Source: Mycolicibacterium iranicum (GTDB lineage Bacteria > Actinomycetota > Actinomycetes > Mycobacteriales > Mycobacteriaceae). From it: a DNA stretch of 64,000 nt. Location of the stretch: assembly GCF_001650495.1 (NCBI RefSeq), contig NZ_LWCS01000012.1, positions 62,001 to 126,000 of the forward strand. The letters run 5' to 3'. Shown piece by piece: positions 27,682 through 36,849 of the stretch; within the stretch, counting starts at the first letter, position 1; each line of letters opens with the position of its first letter. The notes under the pieces were generated by a model. That model was given only the letters and a program-made list of their open reading frames with translations, was not told where the DNA came from and made no database searches. The position numbers and the translations under genes are program-made.

Positions 27682-28794
27682 GTGGATCCCGACCGCCAAG
27701 CCGACATCGCCGCTCTCGACGCCACGCTGACCACAGTGGAGCGTGTCATCGACATCGATGGGCTTCGCGAGAGGATCAAGCAGCTTGAGCAGCAGGCGTC
27801 CGACCCGAAGCTGTGGGACGACCAGGCGCACGCCCAGAAGGTCACCAGCGACCTGTCGCACGCCCAGAACGAGTTGCGGCGTGTCGAGGAACTGCGCAGC
27901 CGCGTCGACGACCTCCCGGTGCTCTACGAACTCGCCGCCGAGGAGGGCGGTGAGGACGAACTCGCCGAAGCCGACGCCGAGCGGGCGAAGCTCCGCGAGG
28001 ACATCGAGGCGATGGAGGTCCGCACGCTGCTGTCGGGCGAATACGACGAGCGGGAGGCGCTGGTCAACATTCGTTCCGGCGCGGGCGGCGTCGACGCCGC
28101 AGACTGGGCCGAAATGCTGATGCGGATGTACATCCGCTGGGCCGAGCAACACGACTATCCCGTCGAGGTCTACGACACGTCCTACGCCGAAGAAGCCGGG
28201 ATAAAGAGCGCCACCTTCGCCGTGCACGCGCCCTACGCCTACGGCAACCTGTCCGTGGAGCAGGGCACCCATCGACTTGTGCGGATCAGCCCGTTCGACA
28301 ACCAGAGCCGGCGCCAAACCTCGTTCGCCGACGTCGAGGTGCTGCCCGTGGTGGAGACCACCGACCACATCGAGATCCCCGAGGGCGACGTCCGCGTCGA
28401 CGTCTACCGGTCCAGCGGTCCGGGCGGACAGTCGGTGAACACGACCGACTCGGCGGTGCGGCTCACCCACATTCCGACCGGAATCGTGGTCACCTGTCAG
28501 AACGAGAAGTCGCAGCTGCAGAACAAGGTGTCGGCGATGCGCGTCCTGCAGGCGAAGCTGTTGGAGCGCAAACGGTTGGAGGAGCGCGCCGAAATGGACG
28601 CCCTCAAAGGTGACGGCGGCAGCTCGTGGGGCAATCAGATGCGGTCCTACGTGCTGCACCCGTATCAGATGGTGAAGGATCTGCGCACCGAGTACGAGGT
28701 GGGCAACCCTGCCGCAGTGCTCGACGGCGACATCGACGGATTCCTGGAAGCAGGGATCAGGTGGCGCAACCAAAAAGACGACAGCGACGACTAG
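27682..28794 (+). CDS. prfB: Peptide chain release factor 2
   Basis: RF2 reads UGA and UAA stop codons and hydrolyses peptidyl-tRNA. The GGQ loop is [16 protein letters not shown] (about residue 250), and the stop-codon reading loop is [14 protein letters not shown] with the SPF tripeptide (about 205). The 370-residue frame is continuous, so the autoregulatory +1 frameshift known from many bacteria is absent. The start is GTG ([12 protein letters not shown]). It begins a same-strand run prfB-mscS-Pro-rich-ftsE-ftsX-smpB. Confidence 0.97.
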   Translation: MDPDRQADIAALDATLTTVERVIDIDGLRERIKQLEQQASDPKLWDDQAHAQKVTSDLSHAQNELRRVEELRSRVDDLPVLYELAAEEGGEDELAEADAERAKLREDIEAMEVRTLLSGEYDEREALVNIRSGAGGVDAADWAEMLMRMYIRWAEQHDYPVEVYDTSYAEEAGIKSATFAVHAPYAYGNLSVEQGTHRLVRISPFDNQSRRQTSFADVEVLPVVETTDHIEIPEGDVRVDVYRSSGPGGQSVNTTDSAVRLTHIPTGIVVTCQNEKSQLQNKVSAMRVLQAKLLERKRLEERAEMDALKGDGGSSWGNQMRSYVLHPYQMVKDLRTEYEVGNPAAVLDGDIDGFLEAGIRWRNQKDDSDD

Positions 28795-28797
28795 CCC

Positions 28798-29769
28798 TTG
28801 AACAGCACCCTTCTCGCGTTCGATTTCGCGTCCCGGTGGCACGGCTTCTGGCGGGGCGACATCGGCGTCTGGATTCTCGACCGCGGCGTCCGCATCGGAC
28901 TGCTGGTGATCGGCGCACTGCTGGCCGCTCGGTTCATCAACTGGACGGCGCAGCGCATCACCCGTCGGATCGACGCCGAGTATCAGGAAAGCGACCAGCT
29001 GGTGCGGTCGGAGAGTGCCAAGCACCGGCAGGCCGTCGCGTCGGTGATCTCCTACGTCTCGGTCGGCCTGCTGTTCGTGATGGTGGCGGTGCAGATCACC
29101 GATGTTCTGGCAATTCCCGTCGGCTCCCTTGTCGCACCCGCCGCTGTGATCGGTGCCGCGCTCGGCTTCGGCGCTCAGCGGCTCGTCCAAGACCTGCTGT
29201 CGGGGTTCTTCATCATCACCGAGAAGCAGTACGGCTTCGGCGACCTCGTCGCGCTGACCGTCTCCGGTATCGCCCAGCCCGCCGAGGGCACCGTCGAGGA
29301 CGTGACGCTTCGGGTCACCAAGCTTCGGTCGTCCGAGGGGGAGATGTACACCATTCCCAACGGCCAGATCGTGAAGACGGTCAATCTGTCCAAGGACTGG
29401 GCCCGCGCCGTCATCGACATCCCGGTGCCCGCGTCGGCGGACCTCAACAGAGTCAACGATGTGCTGCACGAGGTGGCGAACAGCGCCACCGACGATCCGC
29501 AGCTCCAAGATCTCCTCCTCGACGCGCCCCAGCTGATGGGCGTCGAGAGCATCGAACTGGACACGGTGACCCTGCGGATGGTCGCGCGCACACTGCCGGG
29601 TAAGCAGTTCGAAGTGGGCAGGCGAATGCGAATCCTGGTGATCCGGGCGCTGCGCGTCGCGGGGATCGTCGCGCCCGGCGAGGTCGCCCCGCCGGTCGTG
29701 GCGGCCATCCCGCATCCCGCGAGATCTGACTCTGACAAGACCACCGGGCGGACGGACGCCGAGAAGTGA
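28798..29769 (+). CDS. MscS-type mechanosensitive channel family protein
   Basis: A 323-residue small-conductance mechanosensitive channel-like protein. Two or three membrane segments lie at residues 20-42, 82-105 and 112-130. The pore helix/beta domain GAALGFGAQRLVQDLLSGFF and the following ITEKQYGFGDLVAL are diagnostic, as is TIPNGQIVKTVNLSKDW. A polar tail of about 30 residues follows. Translation appears to start at TTG, three bases after the prfB stop; no ATG or GTG fits the first membrane helix better. The stop overlaps the next gene (GTGA). Confidence 0.88.
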   Translation: MNSTLLAFDFASRWHGFWRGDIGVWILDRGVRIGLLVIGALLAARFINWTAQRITRRIDAEYQESDQLVRSESAKHRQAVASVISYVSVGLLFVMVAVQITDVLAIPVGSLVAPAAVIGAALGFGAQRLVQDLLSGFFIITEKQYGFGDLVALTVSGIAQPAEGTVEDVTLRVTKLRSSEGEMYTIPNGQIVKTVNLSKDWARAVIDIPVPASADLNRVNDVLHEVANSATDDPQLQDLLLDAPQLMGVESIELDTVTLRMVARTLPGKQFEVGRRMRILVIRALRVAGIVAPGEVAPPVVAAIPHPARSDSDKTTGRTDAEK

Positions 29770-30281
29770 AGTTCACCTTGACGAGACGCGACGGAGAGGG
29801 GCGTCACTGGCCCCACTACATCTTCGGCGGCCGCATGCGCACCTCGACGGCAGGCCTGTTGCTCGCGTTCACGGCGCTGTTCTGGGTGAACCAGAACTAT
29901 CAACCCGCGCCGCCGGCCCCCGCGGTCGATCCCGCCCAGCAGGTCGTGCCGCCGGGCTTCGTGCCCGACCCCAACTACACCTGGGTGCCGCGCACCAATG
30001 TCCGGACCCGCGAACCCGAATTCACGACCACCACGCCGCGCACCACCACCACGACGACCACGACAACTCCGGAAACCACCACCCCGACAACGGGGCCGGA
30101 GACGACGTCGAGCACCCCCGTCGGGCCGGTCCTTCCGTTCGGTCCGACCACCACCGTCATCGACCCCGACGGGCCGGGACCGCAACGCCCCGAAACGTTC
30201 ACCCAGGCGCCCCCGACCGTCGCGCCCACCACGGTCGCGCCGCCGGAAGCGACGCCGACGACAACGCCGCCGCAGCCCTAG
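29766..30281 (+). CDS. Pro/Thr-rich single-pass membrane protein upstream of ftsE
   Basis: A 171-residue protein with a basic N-terminus, one membrane helix (STAGLLLAFTALFWVNQ, about residues 26-42) and a long extracytoplasmic tail rich in Thr and Pro. The tail includes nine consecutive threonines and repeated TTT/PTT units. It matches the proline-rich protein I recall beside ftsE in M. tuberculosis (Rv3103c). The GTG start overlaps the mscS stop. The position beside ftsEX suggests an envelope or division role, which is an inference. The tail could be O-mannosylated. Confidence 0.82.
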   Translation: MKFTLTRRDGEGRHWPHYIFGGRMRTSTAGLLLAFTALFWVNQNYQPAPPAPAVDPAQQVVPPGFVPDPNYTWVPRTNVRTREPEFTTTTPRTTTTTTTTTPETTTPTTGPETTSSTPVGPVLPFGPTTTVIDPDGPGPQRPETFTQAPPTVAPTTVAPPEATPTTTPPQP

Positions 30282-30325
30282 TGCCGAGGTAACCACAACC
30301 GGCCCCGCTACACTGGCGTGCCGTG

Positions 30326-31015
30326 ATGATCACCCTCGACCGTGTGTCAAAGCAGTACAAGTCGTCCGCCCGTCCGGCGCTCGACAACGTCTCGGTCAAG
30401 ATCGACAAGGGTGAGTTCGTCTTCCTCATCGGGCCGTCGGGTTCCGGCAAGTCGACGTTCATGCGTCTGCTGCTGGCCGAAGAGAACCCCTCATCGGGTG
30501 ACATTCGGGTCTCCAAGTTCCACGTCAACAAGTTGTCCGGCCGTCATATCCCGGGTCTGCGTCAGGTCATCGGCTGCGTGTTCCAGGACTTTCGCCTGCT
30601 CCAGCAGAAGACGGTGTTCGAGAACGTCGCGTTCGCGCTCGAAGTGATCGGCAAGCGGGCCGACACCATCAATCGCGTGGTGCCCGATGTGCTCGAGATG
30701 GTCGGTCTGTCGGGCAAGGCGAATCGCCTGCCCGCCGAGCTGTCCGGCGGTGAGCAGCAGCGCGTCGCGATCGCCCGAGCGTTCGTGAACCGGCCGCTGG
30801 TCCTGCTGGCCGACGAGCCCACCGGAAACCTCGATCCCGACACCAGCAAGGACATCATGGACCTGCTCGAGCGCATCAATCGGACGGGCACGACGGTGGT
30901 GATGGCCACTCATGACCACCACATCGTCGACTCGATGCGCCAGCGCGTCGTCGAACTCGAACTCGGCCGGCTGATTCGCGACGAACAGCGCGGCGTCTAC
31001 GGAATGGATCGCTAA
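30326..31015 (+). CDS. ftsE: Cell division ATP-binding protein FtsE
   Basis: FtsE is the ATPase of the FtsEX complex that activates peptidoglycan hydrolases (RipC in mycobacteria) at the septum. The 229-residue protein has Walker [10 protein letters not shown] (about 36-44), a Q-loop in [10 protein letters not shown], the signature [14 protein letters not shown], Walker [12 protein letters not shown] and the switch His in MATHDHH. The start is ATG at 30326; a GTG one codon upstream is equally placed. It is joined to ftsX without a gap. Confidence 0.97.
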   Translation: MITLDRVSKQYKSSARPALDNVSVKIDKGEFVFLIGPSGSGKSTFMRLLLAEENPSSGDIRVSKFHVNKLSGRHIPGLRQVIGCVFQDFRLLQQKTVFENVAFALEVIGKRADTINRVVPDVLEMVGLSGKANRLPAELSGGEQQRVAIARAFVNRPLVLLADEPTGNLDPDTSKDIMDLLERINRTGTTVVMATHDHHIVDSMRQRVVELELGRLIRDEQRGVYGMDR

Positions 31016-31912
31016 GTGCGCTTCGGCTTTCTCATCAACGAGGTCCTCACCGGGCTTCGTCGCAACGTGACCATGACGGTCGCGATGATCCTCACTACCG
31101 CCATCTCGATAGGCCTCTTCGGTGGCGGCCTGCTGGTGGTGCGGTTGGCTGATCAGTCCCGCGCCATCTATCTGGACCGGGTGGAGAGCCAGGTCTTCCT
31201 CACCGGAGACGTGGCCGACAACGATCCGACATGCGACAACGACCCGTGCAAGGCGTTGCGTCAGACCATCGAAGATCGTGACGATGTGCGCTCGGTGAGG
31301 TTCCTCAACCGCGACGAGGCCTACGAGGACGCGATCCGGAAGTTCCCGCAGTACAAGGATGTAGCAGGCAAGGACGCGTTTCCCGCGTCGTTCGTGGTCA
31401 AGCTCAACGATCCCGAACAGCATCAGAACTTCGACGAGGCGATGATCGGCCAGCCTGGCGTGCAGAGCGTGCTGAACCAGAAAGATCTGATCGACAGACT
31501 CTTCGCGGTCCTCGACGGCATCAGTAACGCGGCATTCGCGGTGGCGCTGGTGCAGGCGATAGGCGCAGTTCTGTTGATCGCCAATATGGTTCAAGTCGCG
31601 GCGTACACCCGCCGCACCGAGATAGGCATCATGCGATTGGTGGGTGCCACCCGCTGGTATACGCAGCTGCCGTTCCTGTTGGAGGCGATGCTCGCCGCGT
31701 TGATCGGCGTGCTGATAGCCATCGGGGGATTGATTGTGGTGCGCGCGTTGTTCCTGGAGAACGCGCTCGACCAGTTTTATCAGGCGAATCTGATTGCCAA
31801 GGTCGACTACGCTGACGTTCTCTATTACAGCGCGCCGTGGATGTTGTTCCTCGGGTTGGCGATGTCGGGTGTCACGGCCTACGTCACGCTGCGGCTCTAC
31901 GTACGAAGGTAG
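31016..31912 (+). CDS. ftsX: Cell division protein FtsX
   Basis: This is the membrane subunit of FtsEX. It has 298 residues with four helices: one at residues 21-44, a large extracellular loop (about 45-170), then three helices. The second helical group contains [20 protein letters not shown], the conserved contact segment with FtsE. The loop has a Cys pair (TCDNDPCKA) that probably forms a disulfide, as in the mycobacterial FtsX ectodomain. The start is GTG directly after the ftsE TAA. Confidence 0.96.
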   Translation: MRFGFLINEVLTGLRRNVTMTVAMILTTAISIGLFGGGLLVVRLADQSRAIYLDRVESQVFLTGDVADNDPTCDNDPCKALRQTIEDRDDVRSVRFLNRDEAYEDAIRKFPQYKDVAGKDAFPASFVVKLNDPEQHQNFDEAMIGQPGVQSVLNQKDLIDRLFAVLDGISNAAFAVALVQAIGAVLLIANMVQVAAYTRRTEIGIMRLVGATRWYTQLPFLLEAMLAALIGVLIAIGGLIVVRALFLENALDQFYQANLIAKVDYADVLYYSAPWMLFLGLAMSGVTAYVTLRLYVRR

Positions 31913-31914
31913 CG

Positions 31915-32412
31915 GTGTCCAAGAAAGCCAAGTCCAGCAAGGACAGCAACAACCAGGTTGTGGCGTCCAATCGCAAGGCTCGGCACAACTATTCGATCCT
32001 GGAGACCTACGAGGCGGGCGTGGCGCTGGTGGGCACCGAGGTCAAGAGCTTGCGCGAGGGTACGGCGTCGCTCGCCGATGCGTTCGCCACCGTCGACGAC
32101 GGGGAAATCTGGTTACGCAACCTCCACATTCCCGAATATCACCACGGCAGCTGGACCAATCACGCACCGCGCCGCAACCGCAAGCTTTTGTTGCACCGCA
32201 AGGAGATCGACAACCTGGTCGGCAAGATCCGCGACGGTAATCTCACGCTGGTTCCCCTGTCGCTGTACTTCACCGGCGGCAAGGTGAAGGTCGAATTGGC
32301 GCTGGCCCGCGGTAAGCAGGCCCACGACAAGCGCCAGGACATGGCTCGCCGCGACGCAGCACGCGAGGTCACCCGCGAACTCGGTCGTCGCGTCAAGGGC
32401 ATGACCTCCTGA
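31915..32412 (+). CDS. smpB: SsrA-binding protein SmpB
   Basis: SmpB binds tmRNA and brings it to stalled ribosomes for trans-translation. The 165-residue protein shows [38 protein letters not shown] and the C-terminal [14 protein letters not shown] tail that enters the decoding centre. The start is GTG ([11 protein letters not shown]), two bases after the ftsX stop; upstream extensions would overlap ftsX. The tmRNA gene itself lies 3.3 kb downstream on the same strand. Confidence 0.96.
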   Translation: MSKKAKSSKDSNNQVVASNRKARHNYSILETYEAGVALVGTEVKSLREGTASLADAFATVDDGEIWLRNLHIPEYHHGSWTNHAPRRNRKLLLHRKEIDNLVGKIRDGNLTLVPLSLYFTGGKVKVELALARGKQAHDKRQDMARRDAAREVTRELGRRVKGMTS

Positions 32413-33254
32413 CGGGCATCCTCAGCGCCCTCGTCGCGGCGCTGGGCTATGGCATCAGCGACTTCGTCGGAGGAATCGCCTCGCGCCGGGTCGCCGCACT
32501 GCGAGTGGTGATCGTGTCCTATCCGTTGGCGCTGGTGCTGCTGACGGTGGTCTCTCTGACGGTGGGCGGACAGCTCAGCACCCAGGCCGTGCTGTGGGGG
32601 TTGCTGGCCGGGGTGGCTCAGGCGTTCGGCGTGTGGTGGTTCTATGCGGCGTTGGGCGACGGACCCATCTCGGTGGTGTCCCCGCTGACTGCAGTGCTGG
32701 TTGCGGGCATACCGGTGGCCGTAGGTCTTGCGCTGGGGGAAAGGCCAGGTGCTTGGGCCGTTGCAGGCGTCGTCATGGCGCTGGTGGCGGTGGTGCTGGT
32801 CAGCCGGGACACCACCGACGAGGATGTCAGGCCGCACCGTTTCACGCCCAGAGTGGCGCTGCTGACCGTCGGGTCTGGAGTCGCCTTCGGGATGAACTTC
32901 GTCGTCCTTGACCAGGTCCCGCCCGAGGCGAAGCTGTGGCCCCTGGTCTTCGGTCGAATCGCAGCCACCGCCATTGTCTTCATCGCCGCGTTGGCGACAG
33001 CGAATCTGGTATTCGAGCGCGGGGTGCCGCTACGGCTGGCGTTATTCGCCGGCGTGCTCGATTCGGTTGCCAATATCGCCACGCTACTGGCCCTGCAGTC
33101 GTCATTATTGTCGTTAGCCGGTGTTCTGGTAGCGCTCTATCCTGCGGCGACGGTGATCTTGGCAATTCTGGTGCTGCGTGAACGAGTGACCCGCTGGCAG
33201 GCGGCCGGCATGGTTTTGGCGCTTGCTGCCGTCGTGATGATCGCCGCAGGCTAG
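32409..33254 (+). CDS. EamA/DMT family transporter with apparent CTG start
   Basis: A ten-helix drug/metabolite transporter-type protein of about 281 residues, with two EamA halves (residues 1-138 and 142-281). The first helix ([19 protein letters not shown]) is encoded upstream of the first ATG/GTG/TTG in frame (GTG at 32505). The only plausible initiator before it is CTG at 32409, in a CTGA overlap with the smpB stop, where this genome usually has GTGA. The GTG at 32505 would delete the first membrane helix. Substrate unknown. Confidence 0.78.
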   Translation: MTGILSALVAALGYGISDFVGGIASRRVAALRVVIVSYPLALVLLTVVSLTVGGQLSTQAVLWGLLAGVAQAFGVWWFYAALGDGPISVVSPLTAVLVAGIPVAVGLALGERPGAWAVAGVVMALVAVVLVSRDTTDEDVRPHRFTPRVALLTVGSGVAFGMNFVVLDQVPPEAKLWPLVFGRIAATAIVFIAALATANLVFERGVPLRLALFAGVLDSVANIATLLALQSSLLSLAGVLVALYPAATVILAILVLRERVTRWQAAGMVLALAAVVMIAAG

Positions 33255-33367
33255 AGCGCGCTGGTTTCAGGCAACCGACTGGTGTTGCCCGGCGCGGGGG
33301 GACAGGGGGTTGGGCCGTCAGCGGTTACCGCATTCGCCTCGTTCTACTCGTCACAGCCACGCTGCTG

Positions 33368-35623
33368 GTGATGGTGAATGCGGTCGCGCTTGGGGGCTAC
33401 GAGAGGGCCAGCAGAGTCGACAGCATTCTGCAGGTGTGCACGGCCGTCGTGGCGGTGGTCTACGGGCTGATCGTCGCGCGCAGGGTGAGCGGAAGCGCGC
33501 GGCTGTGGCGGTTACTCGCTGTCGGAGCCGTCGCCTGTTTGGCATTGGGCGAGATCGCATGGTGGAACCGCGGCAGCGGAATACCGCCTCTGACGTGGGT
33601 CATCCTCTACTGGCTACTCCTGTTCCTCGCGACCGCGTCGGTGGTGGTGCTCGCCGTCGCCGCACGCGGGGTCGAAGTGTCCGTGGACAGCTCGCTGCGG
33701 CATACCGCACTCATCACGGTTCTCGACGGGGGCGTCGCGGCCGCGTCCTTCGCCCTTCTGGTGATCGTCGGCCATTTCGGCGCGTTCTCGGCGGCCTCGT
33801 GGCCGCAGTCCGGTGTTCCCGCGGTGGAGGCGGCGTACGCGGTAGGTCAGCTGATCCTGGTCGTCTTCGCCGCGGTGGTCGGGATGACGTATTCGGCCGC
33901 GCGTCCCTACAGGTCCAACTATCTGCAATTGGCCTGCGGTTTCGTCGTGATCGTGGCGTCCGACCGGGTCGTGGCTTACTTCGACTCCGTCGGCGCTCCC
34001 TATGCCCAGAGTTGGGGCGGCATCGGCGTCGTCCTCGGCCCATTGCTCATCGCGCTGTCGATGCGCGAGAGAACCGAACGGGTGGAGCCCACCGCCCACA
34101 TTCGACCGATGGACTGGGCGCAGTTGATCCTGCCCTACACCGGATTCCTCGGAATCACGATCCTGCTGTCCTATCACGTGCTGACGGGGCACGTCCTGGA
34201 TGCCGTGGTGGTCTCGGTCACCCTGGTGATGGTCATTCTTGTCGCGGTGCGACAGATCGTCGCGATGGGTGCGCAGCGTCTGCTGACACGTCGCCTGTAC
34301 GAGGCCCAGCACGGTCTCGCCCACCAGGTCTTCCACGACTCGCTGACCGGATTGCCGAACCGACTGCTGTTCGCGCAACGCCTCGACGAGGCGATGCAGA
34401 ACGGCGACTTCGTGCTGATCTTCGTCGACCTCGACGACTTCAAAGACGTCAACGACCGATTCGGACACGCCGCGGGCGACGAGCTGCTACGCGCAGTGGG
34501 GGAGCGGTTGAAGCGCAGCCTCAGCTCTCGCGACACACTGGCGCGCATCGGGGGCGACGAATTCGCCATCCTCGTCGTCGGTGAACAGGGCGTACCCGAG
34601 GTTGTCGCGGACCGGCTCCGGGTGGCCCTGCGTGAGCCCTTCCCTGTCCACGGGTCGTCGGTGCGTGTTCGCGCCAGCATGGGCTTGGTCAGGGCAGGAA
34701 ACGGAGGAAACACGCAGACACCGGACGATCTGCTGCGGCAGGCCGATATCTCGATGTACGCGGGTAAACGGATCGGGAAGAACACCGCGGTGGTCTATCA
34801 GCCGACGGCAGGGGTGCGTGCCGAATTCCCCGCCGCGTTACGTGAAGCGCACGGCGGGGTGCCCAAAGGCTTCAGCCTGGCTTATCAGCCGGTTGTACGA
34901 CTGCCCGACGAGACGCTGACGGCCGTCGAGGCACTGGCACGGTGGACTGCCCCGAACGGGATCCATATTCCACCCGAAACCTTCGTCGCGGTCGCCGAAT
35001 CGGCCGGTCTGGGCGCAACGCTCGACGCGCTCGTGCTGGATCTTGCGTGTCGTGAAGTGGCGAAAGCCGGACTGGGCGAGGTGAGCATCCATGTCAACAT
35101 CGGCGCCGCGCGCCTGGGCAATCTGGGCTTCGAGGAGCAGGTTCGGCACACGATCAGTCATTGCGCGATGGATCCCCACCGGCTCGTGTTGGAGATCACC
35201 GAGACTCTGCCGATCGTGGACCTCGACGACGCGGCCGCGCAGATCCGGCGGTTCAACGAGATCGGCGTGCGTCTCGCCCTGGACGACTTCGGTGCCGGCT
35301 ACAACTCGCTGACCTACCTGCACGCACTGCCGGTGCAGATCGTGAAGCTCGACCGCAGCCTGGCAGTCGGTTCCGATCCCGAGCGCGACCTCGCCCTGTA
35401 TCGGTCAGTGATCAGGCTCTGCAGCGATCTCGGTCTGGACGTCGTGGCTGAAGGCATCGAGACACGGCTGCAGGCCGACACCGTCCACGCAGCGGGATGC
35501 CGATACGCGCAGGGTCATCTCTTCGGGAAGCCGGTGCCGATGGCCGAGCTGAGCGCAGAGTGGCACGGCGGGCTCCGTGAGCACGCACCGCAGCTCGCGA
35601 ATTGGCAGTCCAGTGGGGACTAA
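33368..35623 (+). CDS. Membrane GGDEF-EAL protein (c-di-GMP cyclase/phosphodiesterase)
   Basis: A 751-residue signalling protein. About eight membrane segments fill the first 300 residues. A GGDEF domain follows (RIGGDEF, Gly395 onward, preceded by DSLTGLPNRLLF), then an EAL domain (VEALARW with Glu521, DFGAGYNSLTYLHALPVQIV). The GGDEF and EAL motifs look intact, so both synthesis and breakdown of cyclic di-GMP are possible. No RxxD inhibitory site is seen before GGDEF. The start is GTG 33368 or ATG 33371. Upstream the frame is open and hydrophobic (RIRLVLLVTATLL) but has no good start codon. The gene lies between smpB and ssrA. Confidence 0.9.
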   Translation: MMVNAVALGGYERASRVDSILQVCTAVVAVVYGLIVARRVSGSARLWRLLAVGAVACLALGEIAWWNRGSGIPPLTWVILYWLLLFLATASVVVLAVAARGVEVSVDSSLRHTALITVLDGGVAAASFALLVIVGHFGAFSAASWPQSGVPAVEAAYAVGQLILVVFAAVVGMTYSAARPYRSNYLQLACGFVVIVASDRVVAYFDSVGAPYAQSWGGIGVVLGPLLIALSMRERTERVEPTAHIRPMDWAQLILPYTGFLGITILLSYHVLTGHVLDAVVVSVTLVMVILVAVRQIVAMGAQRLLTRRLYEAQHGLAHQVFHDSLTGLPNRLLFAQRLDEAMQNGDFVLIFVDLDDFKDVNDRFGHAAGDELLRAVGERLKRSLSSRDTLARIGGDEFAILVVGEQGVPEVVADRLRVALREPFPVHGSSVRVRASMGLVRAGNGGNTQTPDDLLRQADISMYAGKRIGKNTAVVYQPTAGVRAEFPAALREAHGGVPKGFSLAYQPVVRLPDETLTAVEALARWTAPNGIHIPPETFVAVAESAGLGATLDALVLDLACREVAKAGLGEVSIHVNIGAARLGNLGFEEQVRHTISHCAMDPHRLVLEITETLPIVDLDDAAAQIRRFNEIGVRLALDDFGAGYNSLTYLHALPVQIVKLDRSLAVGSDPERDLALYRSVIRLCSDLGLDVVAEGIETRLQADTVHAAGCRYAQGHLFGKPVPMAELSAEWHGGLREHAPQLANWQSSGD

Positions 35624-35653
35624 ATATTCGCTGGCTCGTGTTGCTACGACCGG

Positions 35654-35659
35654 TAGTAT
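35654..35659 (+). promoter_or_regulatory. Possible -10 element of ssrA
   Basis: TAGTAT lies 47 bases before the mature tmRNA 5' end, in the short AT-richer gap after the GGDEF-EAL stop. tmRNA is made as a precursor and trimmed, so a start around 35666 would leave a leader of about 40 bases. No good -35 was found, so the call is weak. Confidence 0.3.
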
Positions 35660-35706
35660 GGTGTGTCCGCCGAAGGTCGGCGGAGGTGGCGAAGTTTCAC
35701 AGACAA

Positions 35707-36075
35707 GGGGCTGAACGGTTTCGACTTCGCGCATCGAATCAAGGGAAGCGTGCCGGTGCAGACAACTGACCACCGTAAGCGTCGTTGTAACCAATTAAGC
35801 GCCGATTCCAATCAGCGCGACTACGCCCTCGCTGCCTAAGCGATAGCTAGTCCGTCAGACCGGGAGAGCCCTCGACCCGGATCCTGGCGTCATCTAGAGG
35901 GATCAACCTGGGAGTTCGGTCGCGGAACTCCTCGGGACACCAAACAGCGACTGGGATCGTCATCCTGACTTGTTCGCGTGATCAGGAGATCCGAGTAGAG
36001 ACATAGCGAACTGCGCACGGAGAAGCCTCGAGGGAATGCCGTAGGACCCGGGTTCAATTCCCGGCAGCTCCACCA
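35707..36075 (+). ncRNA. ssrA: Transfer-messenger RNA (tmRNA)
   Basis: tmRNA rescues stalled ribosomes, acting first as alanyl-tRNA and then as mRNA for a degradation tag. The 5' end GGGGCTGAACGGTTTCGACT and the 3' end with T-arm GGGTTCAATTCCCGGCAGCTC plus encoded CCA (split here for clarity) form the tRNA-like domain. The tag frame at 35801-35839 encodes ADSNQRDYALAA and ends in TAA; mycobacterial tags have this form. Several pseudoknot stems follow. It is followed by a terminator, and its partner smpB is nearby. Confidence 0.97.
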
Positions 36076-36083
36076 ATAAGGAA

Positions 36084-36118
36084 GCGGGTCAGGGCGAAAG
36101 CCCTGGCCCGCTTTCGTT
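36084..36118 (+). terminator. Rho-independent terminator after ssrA
   Basis: GCGGGTCAGGGC and GCCCTGGCCCGC pair over 12 bp (one G-T wobble) around a GAAA tetraloop, followed by TTTCGTT. It begins eight bases after the tmRNA CCA and ends at the stop of the convergent DHFR-like gene. Confidence 0.85.
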
Positions 36119-36119
36119 G

Positions 36120-36731
36120 TCAGCGGATGACGCGGTACCGCAGGTGTGCGACGCCCGGCGCCTGGAGGACACGCACCAGTTCGAGGTTGGGCCGTCCGGG
36201 TTCGAATCCGTCGAGCAGGCGTTCACCCGAGCCCAGAATCCTCGCGCTCAACTGAAGGTCGATCTCGTCGACGATCCCCGCCGCGATGGCCTGACGGGCG
36301 CACGACGCCCCTCCCGCGATGGAGATCGGGCCTCCCTCGGCCACCGCGGTTGCCTGTTCGTACGCCGACTCGATTCCATCGGTGACGAAGAAGAAGGTAG
36401 TGCCGCCCTTCAACTCAATCGGCGCGTGCTCATAGTGGGTGAGCACGAACACCGGGCAGTGATACGGCGGCTCCTCACCCCACCATCCCTGCCATTCCAC
36501 GTCCCACTCGCCGCGGATGGGCCCGAACATGTTGCGGCCCATGATCGTCGCTTTCATCCCGTCCAACATCTCTGAGACGACCTGACGGTTGATCGGGTGA
36601 TCCGCATCGGGACCGAGGTGCCATCGGTGCAATGCGTCGCCGCCGATTCCGAGGGGGTGATTCCGGCTCTGATGGGGCCCAGCGACATATCCGTCCGCTG
36701 AGATCGACATCGACAGATTGGTCCGACTCAT
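36120..36731 (-). CDS. DHFR/RibD C-terminal domain protein
   Basis: A 203-residue reductase of the dihydrofolate-reductase-like RibD_C group. NLSMSISADGYVAGP is the N-terminal strand and loop, MKATIMGRNMFGPIRGEW binds NADPH, and GGPISIAGGASCARQAIAAG is the second nucleotide contact. IVDEIDLQLSARILGSGERL is the typical C-terminal part. Homologues are common in actinobacteria with unknown substrates, not folate. GGAGG before the ATG at 36731 fixes the start. It converges on the ssrA terminator. Confidence 0.88.
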   Translation of the reverse strand: MSRTNLSMSISADGYVAGPHQSRNHPLGIGGDALHRWHLGPDADHPINRQVVSEMLDGMKATIMGRNMFGPIRGEWDVEWQGWWGEEPPYHCPVFVLTHYEHAPIELKGGTTFFFVTDGIESAYEQATAVAEGGPISIAGGASCARQAIAAGIVDEIDLQLSARILGSGERLLDGFEPGRPNLELVRVLQAPGVAHLRYRVIR

Positions 36732-36849
36732 ACCGCCTCCATTCGTCACCGGTCTGACTCTGGTGCCCCGCGCGATTCATCGTGTGCGGTGTAATCGCGG
36801 CGAACTCGTTATCTCCACGCTGTCGCGTGCGCTCGCCAACCGGCGCAAC

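Noticed and set aside
27682..28794. Programmed frameshift in prfB
   Set aside because: The frame is continuous from the GTG through the GGQ domain, with no in-frame TGA near codon 25.
27646..29715. Long minus-strand ORF (over 600 codons)
   Set aside because: It is the shadow of prfB and the mscS-like gene; composition is His/Asp/Val-rich antisense and no domain is recognisable.
36196..36206. GGTTCGAATCC resembling a tRNA T-arm
   Set aside because: No acceptor, D or anticodon stems surround it, and it lies within the DHFR-like coding sequence.
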